From: Cohnella sp. WQ 127256
Lineage (GTDB): Bacteria; Bacillota; Bacilli; Paenibacillales; Paenibacillaceae
Assembly: GCF_024519285.1 (NCBI RefSeq)
Contig: NZ_JAMZCY010000009.1
Location: 124,001 to 188,000, forward strand
Direction of reading: 5' to 3'
DNA: 64,000 bases
Shown here: positions 35,620-43,402 of the stretch, in pieces
How positions within the stretch are numbered: position 1 is the stretch's first letter
How the letters are laid out: each line of letters begins with the position of its first letter
The notes under the pieces: generated by a model
Seen by the model: only the letters and a program-made list of their open reading frames with translations
Database searches by the model: none
What the model was told of the DNA's origin: nothing
Translations under genes and position numbers: made by a program

Positions 35620-36126
35620 ATGGAATCCGTACTTAATATAGGTATCGCTACTTTTGTGATCAGCGTACTTATAATTATCTTAAAAGCCATTGGACTAATG
35701 AATTCATCAAGACTAGAAAGACTTCTTCTTACAGATTACAAAAGACTTCTCGCTTATATTTCAGAATACTTAATTATCGTATTTGTCATGTGCATTGGCG
35801 TTACATCTGCAATAGTTAGCTTCTCTGGAATAAAGCAACCAGAAGTAGTAGTTGCATTGTTCTTATCTATTTTTCTCTTCGCAAATCTTCTAAGTATTTT
35901 AATCTATAATACGAGACACTGGATTATTAAAGAGACTACCGTTTACTATGTCGAAGATAATGATCAAAACAAACTCTATATTCACAAAGCCGTTTCCGAA
36001 AGTGAAATATTACTCAGTAGATCTCCAATATTTAATCGTATGATATTGGACAATATATTGATTCGTCCAAGAATTATTTTGCATGACAAAACTATAAAAT
36101 CAGAAAAAGTTCCTCGACGACCTTAG
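35620..36126 (+). CDS. Membrane protein of unknown function
   Basis: About 168 aa from ATG 35620 (AAAGGTG 8 nt upstream; an in-frame GTG at 35611 overlaps that Shine-Dalgarno). Three hydrophobic segments: IGIATFVISVLIIILKAIGLM, YLIIVFVMCIGVTSAIVSF and VVVALFLSIFLFANLLSIL; then a soluble basic tail of about 75 residues. It precedes another small membrane gene in the same direction. A superinfection-exclusion role is possible but unsupported. Confidence 0.7.
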   Translation: MESVLNIGIATFVISVLIIILKAIGLMNSSRLERLLLTDYKRLLAYISEYLIIVFVMCIGVTSAIVSFSGIKQPEVVVALFLSIFLFANLLSILIYNTRHWIIKETTVYYVEDNDQNKLYIHKAVSESEILLSRSPIFNRMILDNILIRPRIILHDKTIKSEKVPRRP

Positions 36127-36199
36127 AAATCACACGAATAAAGAGCCGACCACAAAGGTAATTACAGAATGCTAAAATAGTTAAAAGGAGTTGACCATT

Positions 36200-36400
36200 A
36201 TGTCACTGTTAGTGAACAGTAAAGTCAAACTTGTCCTTAGCACACTCTTAACAATGATTGGCTGCTTTCTGATGCTTACTTCAACCGAAAGTGAACCTTT
36301 GTACATGATAATCTTCTATCTCATTTTCATCATCTTAGGCTCGTCTGGTTTGACACATTTATTTTTGTCACAAAAATATAAGAATAAGCCCACCCGTTAA
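36200..36400 (+). CDS. Small two-TM membrane protein
   Basis: 66 aa from ATG 36200 with AAAAGGAG 9 nt upstream (TTG at 36191 directly abuts it). Two hydrophobic segments (VKLVLSTLLTMIGCFLML, LYMIIFYLIFIILGSSGLTHLFL) and a basic tail KYKNKPTR. Its last codons form the 5' arm of the structured region that follows. No family recognised. Confidence 0.65.
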   Translation: MSLLVNSKVKLVLSTLLTMIGCFLMLTSTESEPLYMIIFYLIFIILGSSGLTHLFLSQKYKNKPTR

Positions 36401-36590
36401 GGTGAGCGTAATGTACAAAGACCGTCCTCAGACAGTCTTATCGGAGGAATACCGAGAGTTAATGAAACTCTCGAATTCGTATCTGCCTTATTTTTTAATG
36501 TCCCGAGTAACAGACTCACGCTGAGACGGTGGGCAACCTTTTAATGGCTCCCCAAAGATCAGACGATGGCAGGACAAATATAAAAAATTT
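36388..36590 (+). ncRNA. Candidate structured RNA downstream of the small membrane gene
   Basis: Nested complementarity: GCCCACC (36388-36394) with GGTGGGC (36528-36534); AGCGT (36405-36409) with ACGCT (36518-36522). Inside are TCCTC/GAGGA (36425/36444), the strong hairpin CGAGAGTT-AATGA-AACTCTCG (36453-36473) and GAGT-AACAG-ACTC (36505-36517). On the 3' side CTGCC (36483-36487) can pair with GGCAG (36568-36572). No frame codes for a likely protein. Which strand is active is uncertain; no known ribozyme or riboswitch core was recognised. Confidence 0.4.
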
Positions 36591-36625
36591 TTAACTATAT
36601 ACAATAATAACTTAATTGTCAAACG

Positions 36626-36692
36626 AAAAAAAAGTGGAGAACAGAACTCGCTTTTTGATCCATCTCTCTCTGTTCTCCCTAATAGGGTTTTT
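36626..36692. terminator. Bidirectional terminator downstream of phage RNA polymerase gene
   Basis: GGAGAACAGA (36636-36645) pairs with TCTGTTCTCC (36669-36678). On the minus strand it is followed by ACTTTTTTTT; on the plus strand CCCTAATAGGG then TTTTT follows. It ends both the polymerase transcript and the opposing one. Confidence 0.85.
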
Positions 36693-36759
36693 CGTATTAT
36701 TCAAAAAACCCTTTAAATTCGTACCTTTTAGATACATTTTGTCACATTATCGATACAAC

Positions 36760-39375
36760 TCAACCGGACATCTCTATCCTTCTTTTCGCTCTCTTTCTCT
36801 CAGTATCTAGCTTCTTATCATTCAACGTCTGACAGCCATTACACCTACATTGACGCTGCTTCTCGATCATAAAATCTTCCTTGCAATCAGCACATATGCC
36901 TATGCCCTTATTACTCTTAATATGTCTAACCACCTGTTTACCGTAACATTCCCATAGAATGATCTTGCTCTTTTTCTCTTTGTATAAATAAGGAATTAGA
37001 ACATCGACTATATGCCCAGTGTCTTTACACACTTCGGACATTCCCCTCTTTATTTCCTTATTAATTAACTTGAGATTCGTACCTTTACGGCTTGTCTGCT
37101 TGAGCTTTTCCTTCAGGCACAACTTATATTGTTCAATAATCTTCTGTTCTAATGCTTTATCTTTTTTACGTCTGATATTGCTCATAAGAATATTAATATC
37201 TAACGTCCCTACAACTTCATTAAACCGAATATTTTTATCTGGAATGATTGCCATTAAGCGATTAACAGTACTATTATTTATCGGCTCAACTTCACTTGCC
37301 TTTTTATCTTTGGCGTATTTAAAAAAGTGTGGGAGCTTACCGCCTATAGCCTTTTTAATCCTATCGTTTATATGTTTAGGACGTGTCGGCATAAATAGTG
37401 TTTTCGCTTGATCTATTTGAAAATTATTCTCCATGCATAAAATTTTTATTAACTCTAAATCAGGATTTTCACTATTCCAGACTTTAGATATGGCATTCGA
37501 GTATTTCCCTATATTCCCTTTGAACGCCATCAACAATCCATCATAGATGCTATCATTACTTATAATCTTAGCCTCAGAAGTAGCCATTTTATAATAAAGA
37601 GGTACGATATCATCATTCTTCATATTTCGTTCTGCAAGTCCAATGATCTTCTCGTCTGCGACTACTAAACTATCATCTCCGTCACAATCGAACATTAGAA
37701 GTTTACTAATCAGGTCGTGGCTGCTAGTATACAATCCATCAGTTACAAACCATTTGCTTCTATTCTCATCGACCATATTATTTCTGATTCCATGCTCTCT
37801 GTAGAGATGAGGCGAACGTAGACAAAGCAATCTATCATTATTTGGATACAGATTACAGAACACTTCACCATCAGACAATAATCCCTTTGGCTTATCGATC
37901 TTCATAAATAACTTTTCCATAAAGGCGTAAACGTCCGGAATTATGAATGTATATTTTGCATCGATTTCCACTTTCCCATATCTCGCCTGTTTGATCATAG
38001 ACAATCTTGCATCCTTAATATTGCCTTTAGAATAATCATCTGCTACTAACTCTGGCACTAATTCTAATGCTTGCTGTATAGGTGATTGACTTCCTTCACC
38101 AACACCAAGTATCTTCAGCATTGTATCAAGATCCGAACCTGCTAAGTTAATATCTTCTATTGTCTTAGACGCGATATGTAGCAGCTCTTCATCTGTAATA
38201 TCGGTTAATGATCCTAGTGTCTGGTATCCTAATTTCGCATTACCTCTATCTTCATCTTCACTGCATATGCCTGCAGAACAACCATACGCCTTGAAATTAT
38301 CCTTATAATCCTTCCATGAATCGTAATATTTCCACATCTTAAACTGTGATTTAGTGAAGATAATTCGGATGTCATCCTTTATGATATTCCAGGGTTCGTT
38401 CCAGATATCTATAACCTTTGGAGATGCATCCTTATGACTCTTCAAAAATTCATCAAAAGGGGCAACTGCCATTAATCCTTTAAACCACGGCATACGAAAT
38501 TGGAAATTAATTGCATTCTCACTTGGAAGAATCATCCCACAACCATCAGTATGAGAAATGGGTACATCCATAAACTTTCTAGTTATGTCATATGTCTCAT
38601 GATCAATAAAATCTACTTCACCGTTTACCATAGTCTCAAAATCATCAACAACGATTGCTTTATCAATATCAAAATCATCCCACGGCTTACTAGATGATTG
38701 AGATAGTGCGAGATAGGCTAAAAACTTGTTCATGTTTACGCCCTTATGTTCAGACTCATTAATTCGATCTACAGACAACCCACACATTAAAGCATCCCTA
38801 TATTTATTAAATACTTTCTCTTTGATCATAACCGCTTTTGACGTGCGAATTTGACCAGCACTAGCTGTAAAGAATATGTACTTCTCATCACAATACATGA
38901 AACCTTGCTTGATCATTGACTCTAACACTTCGGTATAACTGCTCTCAAATATCATAATATCCATCGTTAATTTATCTAACTCAATCCCCAATGTACGACT
39001 TAAAATTGATGGAAACATTGAGATGATATTATGTTTCAGGGGTTTTCTTGTCCCTGTAAGAAGACCATTGTGATCTCTAACCTCAACTGTCAGAAATTCT
39101 TCTCTCAAACTCCGAATTCCCTTATGACTAGATATCTCTTCCTTTAATGCTGCCTTTGCTTCATCAATTTGCTGATCAATGAATACTGCATCGGACACAA
39201 TACTATCTTCATTATTTTCATCAGATTTCTCAAATTGCTTTTTGGCGCCGCGAGATTCTTCTCTTAATTTGTTCAGTACATATTCTTTATCATTCTCATC
39301 ATTCGAGAAGAAAGCTGAAGCTGGTAATGAGTATAAATGGAATTGTTCAGATTGATTAGATTTATTGTTGGTCAT
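36760..39375 (-). CDS. Single-chain phage RNA polymerase of the YonO/QDE-1 two-barrel superfamily
   Basis: 871 aa, ATG 39375 with AGGAGGC 6 nt upstream. The metal-binding loop D-x-D-G-D is at residues 563-567 (LLMFDCDGDDSLVVAD), followed by helical segments as in double-psi-barrel polymerases. Upstream, RSPHLYREHGIRNN (from about residue 520) matches the R-x-P-x-x-x-x-G-x-x-R block preceding the D-x-D-G-D loop in cellular RNA-dependent RNA polymerases, QDE-1 and SPbeta YonO. MIKQARYGKVEID (about 440) may correspond to a first-barrel strand. The C-terminus ends in a zinc ribbon (CADCKEDFM ... CRCNGC) and a basic tail. YonO is a known DNA-dependent RNA polymerase homologous to multisubunit enzymes; activity here is inferred from motifs. 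No sigma-like gene is adjacent. Confidence 0.82.
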   Translation of the reverse strand: MTNNKSNQSEQFHLYSLPASAFFSNDENDKEYVLNKLREESRGAKKQFEKSDENNEDSIVSDAVFIDQQIDEAKAALKEEISSHKGIRSLREEFLTVEVRDHNGLLTGTRKPLKHNIISMFPSILSRTLGIELDKLTMDIMIFESSYTEVLESMIKQGFMYCDEKYIFFTASAGQIRTSKAVMIKEKVFNKYRDALMCGLSVDRINESEHKGVNMNKFLAYLALSQSSSKPWDDFDIDKAIVVDDFETMVNGEVDFIDHETYDITRKFMDVPISHTDGCGMILPSENAINFQFRMPWFKGLMAVAPFDEFLKSHKDASPKVIDIWNEPWNIIKDDIRIIFTKSQFKMWKYYDSWKDYKDNFKAYGCSAGICSEDEDRGNAKLGYQTLGSLTDITDEELLHIASKTIEDINLAGSDLDTMLKILGVGEGSQSPIQQALELVPELVADDYSKGNIKDARLSMIKQARYGKVEIDAKYTFIIPDVYAFMEKLFMKIDKPKGLLSDGEVFCNLYPNNDRLLCLRSPHLYREHGIRNNMVDENRSKWFVTDGLYTSSHDLISKLLMFDCDGDDSLVVADEKIIGLAERNMKNDDIVPLYYKMATSEAKIISNDSIYDGLLMAFKGNIGKYSNAISKVWNSENPDLELIKILCMENNFQIDQAKTLFMPTRPKHINDRIKKAIGGKLPHFFKYAKDKKASEVEPINNSTVNRLMAIIPDKNIRFNEVVGTLDINILMSNIRRKKDKALEQKIIEQYKLCLKEKLKQTSRKGTNLKLINKEIKRGMSEVCKDTGHIVDVLIPYLYKEKKSKIILWECYGKQVVRHIKSNKGIGICADCKEDFMIEKQRQCRCNGCQTLNDKKLDTERKRAKRRIEMSG

Positions 39376-39436
39376 GTAATGCCTCCTATTGGATTATGAA
39401 AATGCTGCTTCAAGGACACGACCATTGGTCGCCTCC

Positions 39437-40525
39437 TCAATCAAATGGATCTGAGTAATCTTCCTTGACGATATCTGACTTCAACTGTTCTGAAGATGCT
39501 ATACGAATATATTTATCAACCATCAAATTATAGAAAAGTGCATAATCATATTCGTGACTGGCTTTCATTTTTGCAGATTTTTTAGTGTCTACCATTCCAA
39601 CTGGAGTGATTCCGCCCCATGCCATAGCCTCGTTGAGTATTTCTTGCCTTGCTTTTTCTTGTCTCTTTCTAGCATTCTCAACAATGCTCACGCAGAACTT
39701 ATTGTTTAACCTGTGAGAAATTTCTTGAAATCCTTCAAGACTATAGATATTCACGTTATCATTAAAATTCTTACCCATGACTTGGCAAACTTCATATTTA
39801 TCAAACTTACGCAAAACATTAATGTCAAATAAACGTTCGTCTAACTCTTCTTTATACTCGATGTATCTCCCAAAATTGATACATGTTTGCAAGTTCTTAC
39901 AGTTCATCTCTTGTAACAATTCAAATTCTATCATCGAGATCTGTTCAATCTGCTCGTCTGTAGCTTCAGTACATTCACCGTCATTATCGAATATGAATGT
40001 ACGCTTGCAGACCGTTATTAATCCTTTTTTTTCCAACCTCTTATAACTTGCCTTAATTTGTGTATTGTACATACCTCTCACTACTGAAAAGAAATCCCAA
40101 ACGTAATCTGTGTGATAACCTATTGAGTCTGCTACTTTTTTTATACTTTCTTTGCTTTCGACAATACTGTAAATCTTTACCCCGTTCATATCCAAATAAT
40201 CCTGCCAACCAGTTAAAGTTTCATCTATGGCATGTCTAGCATATATCCAGAATAAAATCATATCATCAACATATTCGGAGTATTTGCTATTGTTACCGCC
40301 TACATTATCAGTCCTACCGTCTTCCTTTGCTTGTACAGTATCATATATATTATTTACAACAATTTTTCGTTTCACTTTTTCAAAATCACAGTATTGTGCC
40401 AACTCTTTCAATATACTTTTTCTGCTATCTGTGCTGTCTATATATTTCCTATCCATAAAACCAGCAACATCTTTCATACTTTTAAATACGTACGGTAACT
40501 TCAATTCCTTAAACTTTTCTATCAC
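39437..40525 (-). CDS. Uncharacterised phage protein upstream of the RNA polymerase
   Basis: 362 aa from GTG 40525 (AGAAGGGG 8 nt upstream); the frame extends six codons to ATG 40543, which overlaps that Shine-Dalgarno. The N-terminal about 75 residues (EKFKELKLPYVFKSMKDVAGFMDRKYI..SRKSILKELAQYCDFEKVKRKIVVNNIYD) resemble a DNA-binding module seen at the start of several Firmicute phage/plasmid proteins; the middle (SIGYHTDYVWDFFSVV) looks like a winged helix. It lies 61 bp upstream of the polymerase, in the same direction, behind an inverted repeat. It may be a replication initiator or a polymerase-specific transcription factor; neither is shown. Confidence 0.75.
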   Translation of the reverse strand: MIEKFKELKLPYVFKSMKDVAGFMDRKYIDSTDSRKSILKELAQYCDFEKVKRKIVVNNIYDTVQAKEDGRTDNVGGNNSKYSEYVDDMILFWIYARHAIDETLTGWQDYLDMNGVKIYSIVESKESIKKVADSIGYHTDYVWDFFSVVRGMYNTQIKASYKRLEKKGLITVCKRTFIFDNDGECTEATDEQIEQISMIEFELLQEMNCKNLQTCINFGRYIEYKEELDERLFDINVLRKFDKYEVCQVMGKNFNDNVNIYSLEGFQEISHRLNNKFCVSIVENARKRQEKARQEILNEAMAWGGITPVGMVDTKKSAKMKASHEYDYALFYNLMVDKYIRIASSEQLKSDIVKEDYSDPFD

Positions 40526-40558
40526 ATGCTTTCCCCTTCTCATTATTCGCTATTCTCA

Positions 40559-40688
40559 AAACCGACTATCTTTAAAACTCCTATATATTTACTCAAAATA
40601 CTTATTCACTCAAAATTTTAAATAATCCTTATAAATAAAGGATTTTATAACTTATCTCAGACAATGGACATTTAAAGATAGTCGGTTT
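40559..40688. repeat. 18-bp perfect inverted repeat upstream of the polymerase operon
   Basis: AAACCGACTATCTTTAAA (40559-40576) and its exact complement TTTAAAGATAGTCGGTTT (40671-40688) flank 94 bp of AT-rich DNA that holds the hairpin AATCCTT-ATAAATA-AAGGATT (about 40623-40643). A further CGACTAT follows at about 40694. Possible origin, operator or phage-specific promoter pair. Confidence 0.75.
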
Positions 40689-40736
40689 CTAAACGACTAT
40701 AAAATGCAAACTAACATAAAAATATGGTTATTAACC

Positions 40737-40940
40737 TTAGATACTCTTATTAAATGATGGATAATCCTGTATGGCTAGTTCAAGCTCATCGTTACGTGTG
40801 AACATAAAGAACGTTTGATTAGAAGTTGGATGGATCGCTTTAACAATAAACTCTATTCCTCTTTCATACCTAATCCATTTCGCCATGTTTTTGTTGAAGC
40901 AAAAGTAAAAGTTTTTGGCTGTAATTGTTTCCTTGTTCAT
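40737..40940 (-). CDS. Small phage protein, DUF5659-like
   Basis: 67 aa: NKETITAKNFYFCFNKNMAKWIRYERGIEFIVKAIHPTSNQTFFMFTRNDELELAIQDY. The pattern 'FCF..K.MA..I...G' then 'H..T....F.F......L..A...Y' resembles DUF5659 small phage proteins. GGGAGGAC precedes the ATG. Function unknown. Confidence 0.7.
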   Translation of the reverse strand: MNKETITAKNFYFCFNKNMAKWIRYERGIEFIVKAIHPTSNQTFFMFTRNDELELAIQDYPSFNKSI

Positions 40941-41079
40941 TTATTCTCGTTGTCCTCCCAGTTCCTTTATTAACTACAATGAAAAATTGTCATCATCTAC
41001 AGAGTCAAGGTGTTTGTACCCTCTGTAGATGATGATGTGACTTTGTATTACTTTAATATGGAGTCATCGTGTGATTGCT

Positions 41080-41343
41080 TTACTTTGTCTTCGACGCTCT
41101 GCTCAAAATATCTTCATTAATTATGCTGAAATAAGCGTTATCTTTGCTGTACATAACCATTCCAACCACATTTGATATTGATAAATAACATCGTGCAGTA
41201 GAATCAAGATCAGCAGTTTCAAGGGTTAACACTTTAAAGTCCGTGTCATAATCGATCAACCAATATTTGATTTCGGTATCATTTGATAAAACGCAAGTCA
41301 CACGATTCTCTATTAATTCATTTAACTGATTAGTAAATTTCAA
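41080..41343 (-). CDS. Small phage protein of unknown function
   Basis: 87 aa, ATG 41343 with AGGAGGAAT upstream. Beta-rich: VTCVLSNDTEIKYWLIDYDTDFKVLTLETADLDSTARCYLSISNVVGMVMYS. The strand pattern recalls small Sm/SH3-like barrels, but this is only a resemblance. First gene downstream of the iteron region. Confidence 0.6.
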   Translation of the reverse strand: MKFTNQLNELIENRVTCVLSNDTEIKYWLIDYDTDFKVLTLETADLDSTARCYLSISNVVGMVMYSKDNAYFSIINEDILSRASKTK

Positions 41344-41415
41344 GAATAATTCCTCCTATGGATTCGTAACTTTAATTTGATATAAAACGGTCATTTCACG
41401 CTTTCAATTAACCCA

Positions 41416-41489
41416 ATGTGGGTATTAGTAAATAAAAATGTGTGTATTACCTTGACCGAAAGTGGGTATTCGTGTTATTATACCCACAT
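41416..41489. repeat. 22-bp-periodic iterons with an inverted fourth copy, overlapping a promoter
   Basis: ATGTGGGTATTA (41416), ATGTGTGTATTA (41438) and AAGTGGGTATTC (41460) start exactly 22 bp apart; TTATACCCACAT (41478-41489) is the inverted copy. On the plus strand TTGACC (41452) and TTATTA/TATTAT (41475) form a promoter whose spacer and -10 carry the third and fourth copies. Two helical turns between copies imply a protein bound on one face: a repressor array or replication iterons. Confidence 0.75.
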
Positions 41490-41694
41490 ACGAGATATTA
41501 TCTCTTCGCACTGACCCACTAGATCAGTCGAAGTTCAGCTTCATCAGCCTCACATCCTCTCCAAAATAATAGAATATCGAAAATTGCAGACTCAGCCAAT
41601 AGGCATGGGTTTATACTTATTTTTACGAATATTTACCCGTAGCCATAGCGTATCATTTTAAACTTTCGAAAGTCAATAGTTTTGAAAAATAGTA
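41490..41694. other. Gene-free stretch downstream of the iteron promoter
   Basis: No protein-coding frame. Contains CTGAC-CCACTAGAT-CAG-type complementarity (about 41511-41530) and two weaker relatives of the iteron (ATGGGTTTATA at about 41605; ATTTACCCGTA at about 41630). The plus-strand promoter upstream could make a short untranslated or antisense RNA. Confidence 0.4.
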
Positions 41695-41973
41695 TTATAT
41701 TACTTTCGATAGCATCCTCTTCTTTCTCCGCAAGGTTGTCAATCGCTTCCTTATCTCCCCAACCCTCTCATGGCTGATATCTCTTCTGCTGCCTTCCCTG
41801 ATAAGTAAATCCCATTCGGTCATGACTGGTTCTGACTTAATTCGGAAGTCGTGATTCACGTCAATAGGATTTCTTTTCTCATCATCCCTAGCTAATTCCC
41901 GACAGTCGAGATCAAACACATTATCAGCGAAGAAGTCGATACGACCGATTTTCTTGATTTGTTTATGAATCAT
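41695..41973 (-). CDS. Small basic phage protein of unknown function
   Basis: 92 aa, very charged, ending RLTTLRRKKRMLSKVI. ATG 41973 overlaps the TGA of the upstream small gene (ATGA), so it is translationally coupled. No family recognised. Confidence 0.65.
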   Translation of the reverse strand: MIHKQIKKIGRIDFFADNVFDLDCRELARDDEKRNPIDVNHDFRIKSEPVMTEWDLLIREGSRRDISHERVGEIRKRLTTLRRKKRMLSKVI

Positions 41974-42110
41974 CTGTTTTCGACATCCAATTTCCTAGCT
42001 ACAACCCTCAAAGCGTCAAACAACACCTTAGTTAAGGTAACACAGACTCCGATGCCAACAGATGAGACTCCTGTCCTTTCTAAAACCCATGCAATATAAA
42101 GAAACCACAT
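41970..42110 (-). CDS. Small hydrophobic phage protein
   Basis: 46 aa (MWFLYIAWVLERTGVSSVGIGVCVTL...), with a hydrophobic N-terminal half; AGGAG is 10 nt upstream of ATG 42110. Its stop overlaps the start of the next gene, which supports it being real. Function unknown. Confidence 0.55.
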   Translation of the reverse strand: MWFLYIAWVLERTGVSSVGIGVCVTLTKVLFDALRVVARKLDVENR

Positions 42111-42227
42111 TCAAAATCAGCTCCTCTTAGTTGTTAATTCAAATCTAGCAGATAATCAAGGTCAAATATAGCGCAAAAATGTTGCGCCAAATTGTGATTG
42201 ACAGGTTGATAAAATTATGATCCCAGC

Positions 42228-42554
42228 CTAAATAAGAGGATAGAAATCATTATATACTTCATTGATCGTATCGCTCATTGTGTCAAAATTATAATCCCAA
42301 ATGGCGAAGAATCTAGAATGCAATTCTGGACTCCAAGAATCTAACATAACCAATTCAGCTGTCCATGGGACATCTGGCACCATGTTCTGATTTGATTCGC
42401 TGTGTTGGTCAAATGTGTACAATAACTCAACCAGATCTGCCTTGCTACCATTGATTGCTGCTTCCAGACAATTATCGAGTGATGCTGTACAATTTTCGTT
42501 TGGGTTGATTTTGAATGTTGGAACCATGAGTAATTGAATAGTTTGTGTAGTCAT
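42228..42554 (-). CDS. Phage early protein of unknown function
   Basis: 108 aa, acidic, ATG 42554 with TAGGAGGC upstream. Sequence TTQTIQLLMVPTFKINPNENCTASLDNCLEAAINGSKADLVELLYTF... with several Trp in the C-terminal half. No family recognised. Likely first well-translated gene of the leftward early operon. Confidence 0.65.
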   Translation of the reverse strand: MTTQTIQLLMVPTFKINPNENCTASLDNCLEAAINGSKADLVELLYTFDQHSESNQNMVPDVPWTAELVMLDSWSPELHSRFFAIWDYNFDTMSDTINEVYNDFYPLI

Positions 42555-42566
42555 TTGAATTGCCTC

Positions 42567-42707
42567 CTATTTGGTTGTTTGGATTGCTAGTTTATACGCT
42601 CTCAGGCGCTTGTAACGGCTCTCTGGAGGCTTTGTTGCGTTGGGTTGCCTCTTTAGGGCCATGAAGTAGACTGAGCGCTGCACTGGTTTACCCTGTACGT
42701 GTACCAT
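42567..42707 (-). CDS. Possible small basic protein ahead of the early operon
   Basis: 46 aa (MVHVQGKPVQRSVYFMALKRQ ... RAYKLAIQTTK). Its stop TAG sits inside the Shine-Dalgarno of the next gene, an operon-like fit, but no clear ribosome-binding site precedes ATG 42707. Confidence 0.35.
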   Translation of the reverse strand: MVHVQGKPVQRSVYFMALKRQPNATKPPESRYKRLRAYKLAIQTTK

Positions 42708-42745
42708 TGGATACGTTGGATGATTGTCTTAGGCATGGCATCAGC

Positions 42746-42839
42746 TCCTTTCGTATGTAGTTGTCAATTATCTTATATACAAGATGGAATCGGATTTCAT
42801 ATACCAGTCTCCCTTTCGTATGTAGTTGTCAATGATCTT
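42746..42839. repeat. 28-bp direct repeat pair, probable operators
   Basis: CCTTTCGTATGTAGTTGTCAAT-ATCTT occurs at 42746-42773 and 42812-42839 with one mismatch, 66 bp apart. The pair lies between the leftward early operon and the rightward repressor, where lambda-type operators would be expected. Confidence 0.65.
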
Positions 42840-42985
42840 GATGCTATATTAAGTGGAGTGCTGTACACGACTCCAACGGAGGGGATTCCCCAAACCCATT
42901 ATGCACTATTGCATAATGATTAGTCAACATTATTTTAATTTGAATTTGCATATTGTATAATGATTATATTGGAGGTGTATTAAAG

Positions 42986-43186
42986 TTGTTGGATGTCAAA
43001 CCTAAATTAACATTGATATTAAAAGAACGTGGAATTACTCAAGCAAAATTATCAGAGCTATCTGGAATACCTCAATCAGCTATAAGTCGATTTGATCGAA
43101 ATACTCAACATTCTGACACTCATCTATTTGCTATTGCTAAGGCACTAGGATTAAATGTAGAGGATTTATTCGAGGTTGTTGAATGA
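42986..43186 (+). CDS. Small XRE/Cro-CI-type repressor
   Basis: 66 aa from TTG 42986 with GGAGGTG 8 nt upstream; the frame extends to 42953 but those codons overlap the promoter and Shine-Dalgarno. HTH: RGITQAKLSELSGIPQSAISRFDRN, then HLFAIAKALGLNVEDLFEVV, typical of one-domain Cro/CI-like regulators. TATAAT is at 42956-42961. Transcribed away from the early operon, so it is the likely immunity or Cro-like switch; the direct repeats upstream are candidate operators. Confidence 0.85.
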   Translation: MLDVKPKLTLILKERGITQAKLSELSGIPQSAISRFDRNTQHSDTHLFAIAKALGLNVEDLFEVVE

Positions 43187-43402
43187 TTACAGTTGAGAAA
43201 ATTACATAAATGGAAAACAAAAAAAGGCTTCCTTTGAATGAGAGGCCTCAGTCTTACTATGAGGAGATGAGAAGTTGACATAATAGAGGACTCTATCACC
43301 ATCCCTGATACACCTGTAATACGTTGTAAGTCGTGTGGCGTTATTATTCGACCATATAGAGGCTTACAAAGAGAGTCTGATGTGAATACAACGCTAGGAT
43401 TC
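43187..43402. other. Downstream of repressor: tiny coupled frames, no confident gene
   Basis: Two short overlapping frames follow the repressor (MITVEKIT; a 22-codon one starting MENKKRLPLNERPQ at 43210), then a frame with a CKSC motif that has no usable start codon. An AGGC...GCCT hairpin with a T7 tract on the minus strand (about 43220-43248) may be a terminator. Possibly remnants or leader peptides. Confidence 0.35.

Noticed and set aside
35469..35690. 73-codon minus-strand frame near the Panacea promoter
   Set aside because: No Shine-Dalgarno, and it crosses the opposite membrane-protein gene.
36388..36590. Group I intron, HDV-like or hammerhead ribozyme
   Set aside because: GGGCAACC superficially resembles HDV J1.1, but the required 5' stem, the trailing segments and the P7 or CUGAUGA elements are missing.
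41080..41343. Hfq/Sm-like RNA chaperone
   Set aside because: Only a loose strand pattern; no Sm1/Sm2 signature residues.
43251..43396. Small zinc-motif protein (CKSCGV) after the repressor
   Set aside because: The frame has no ATG/GTG/TTG start in reach of a Shine-Dalgarno.
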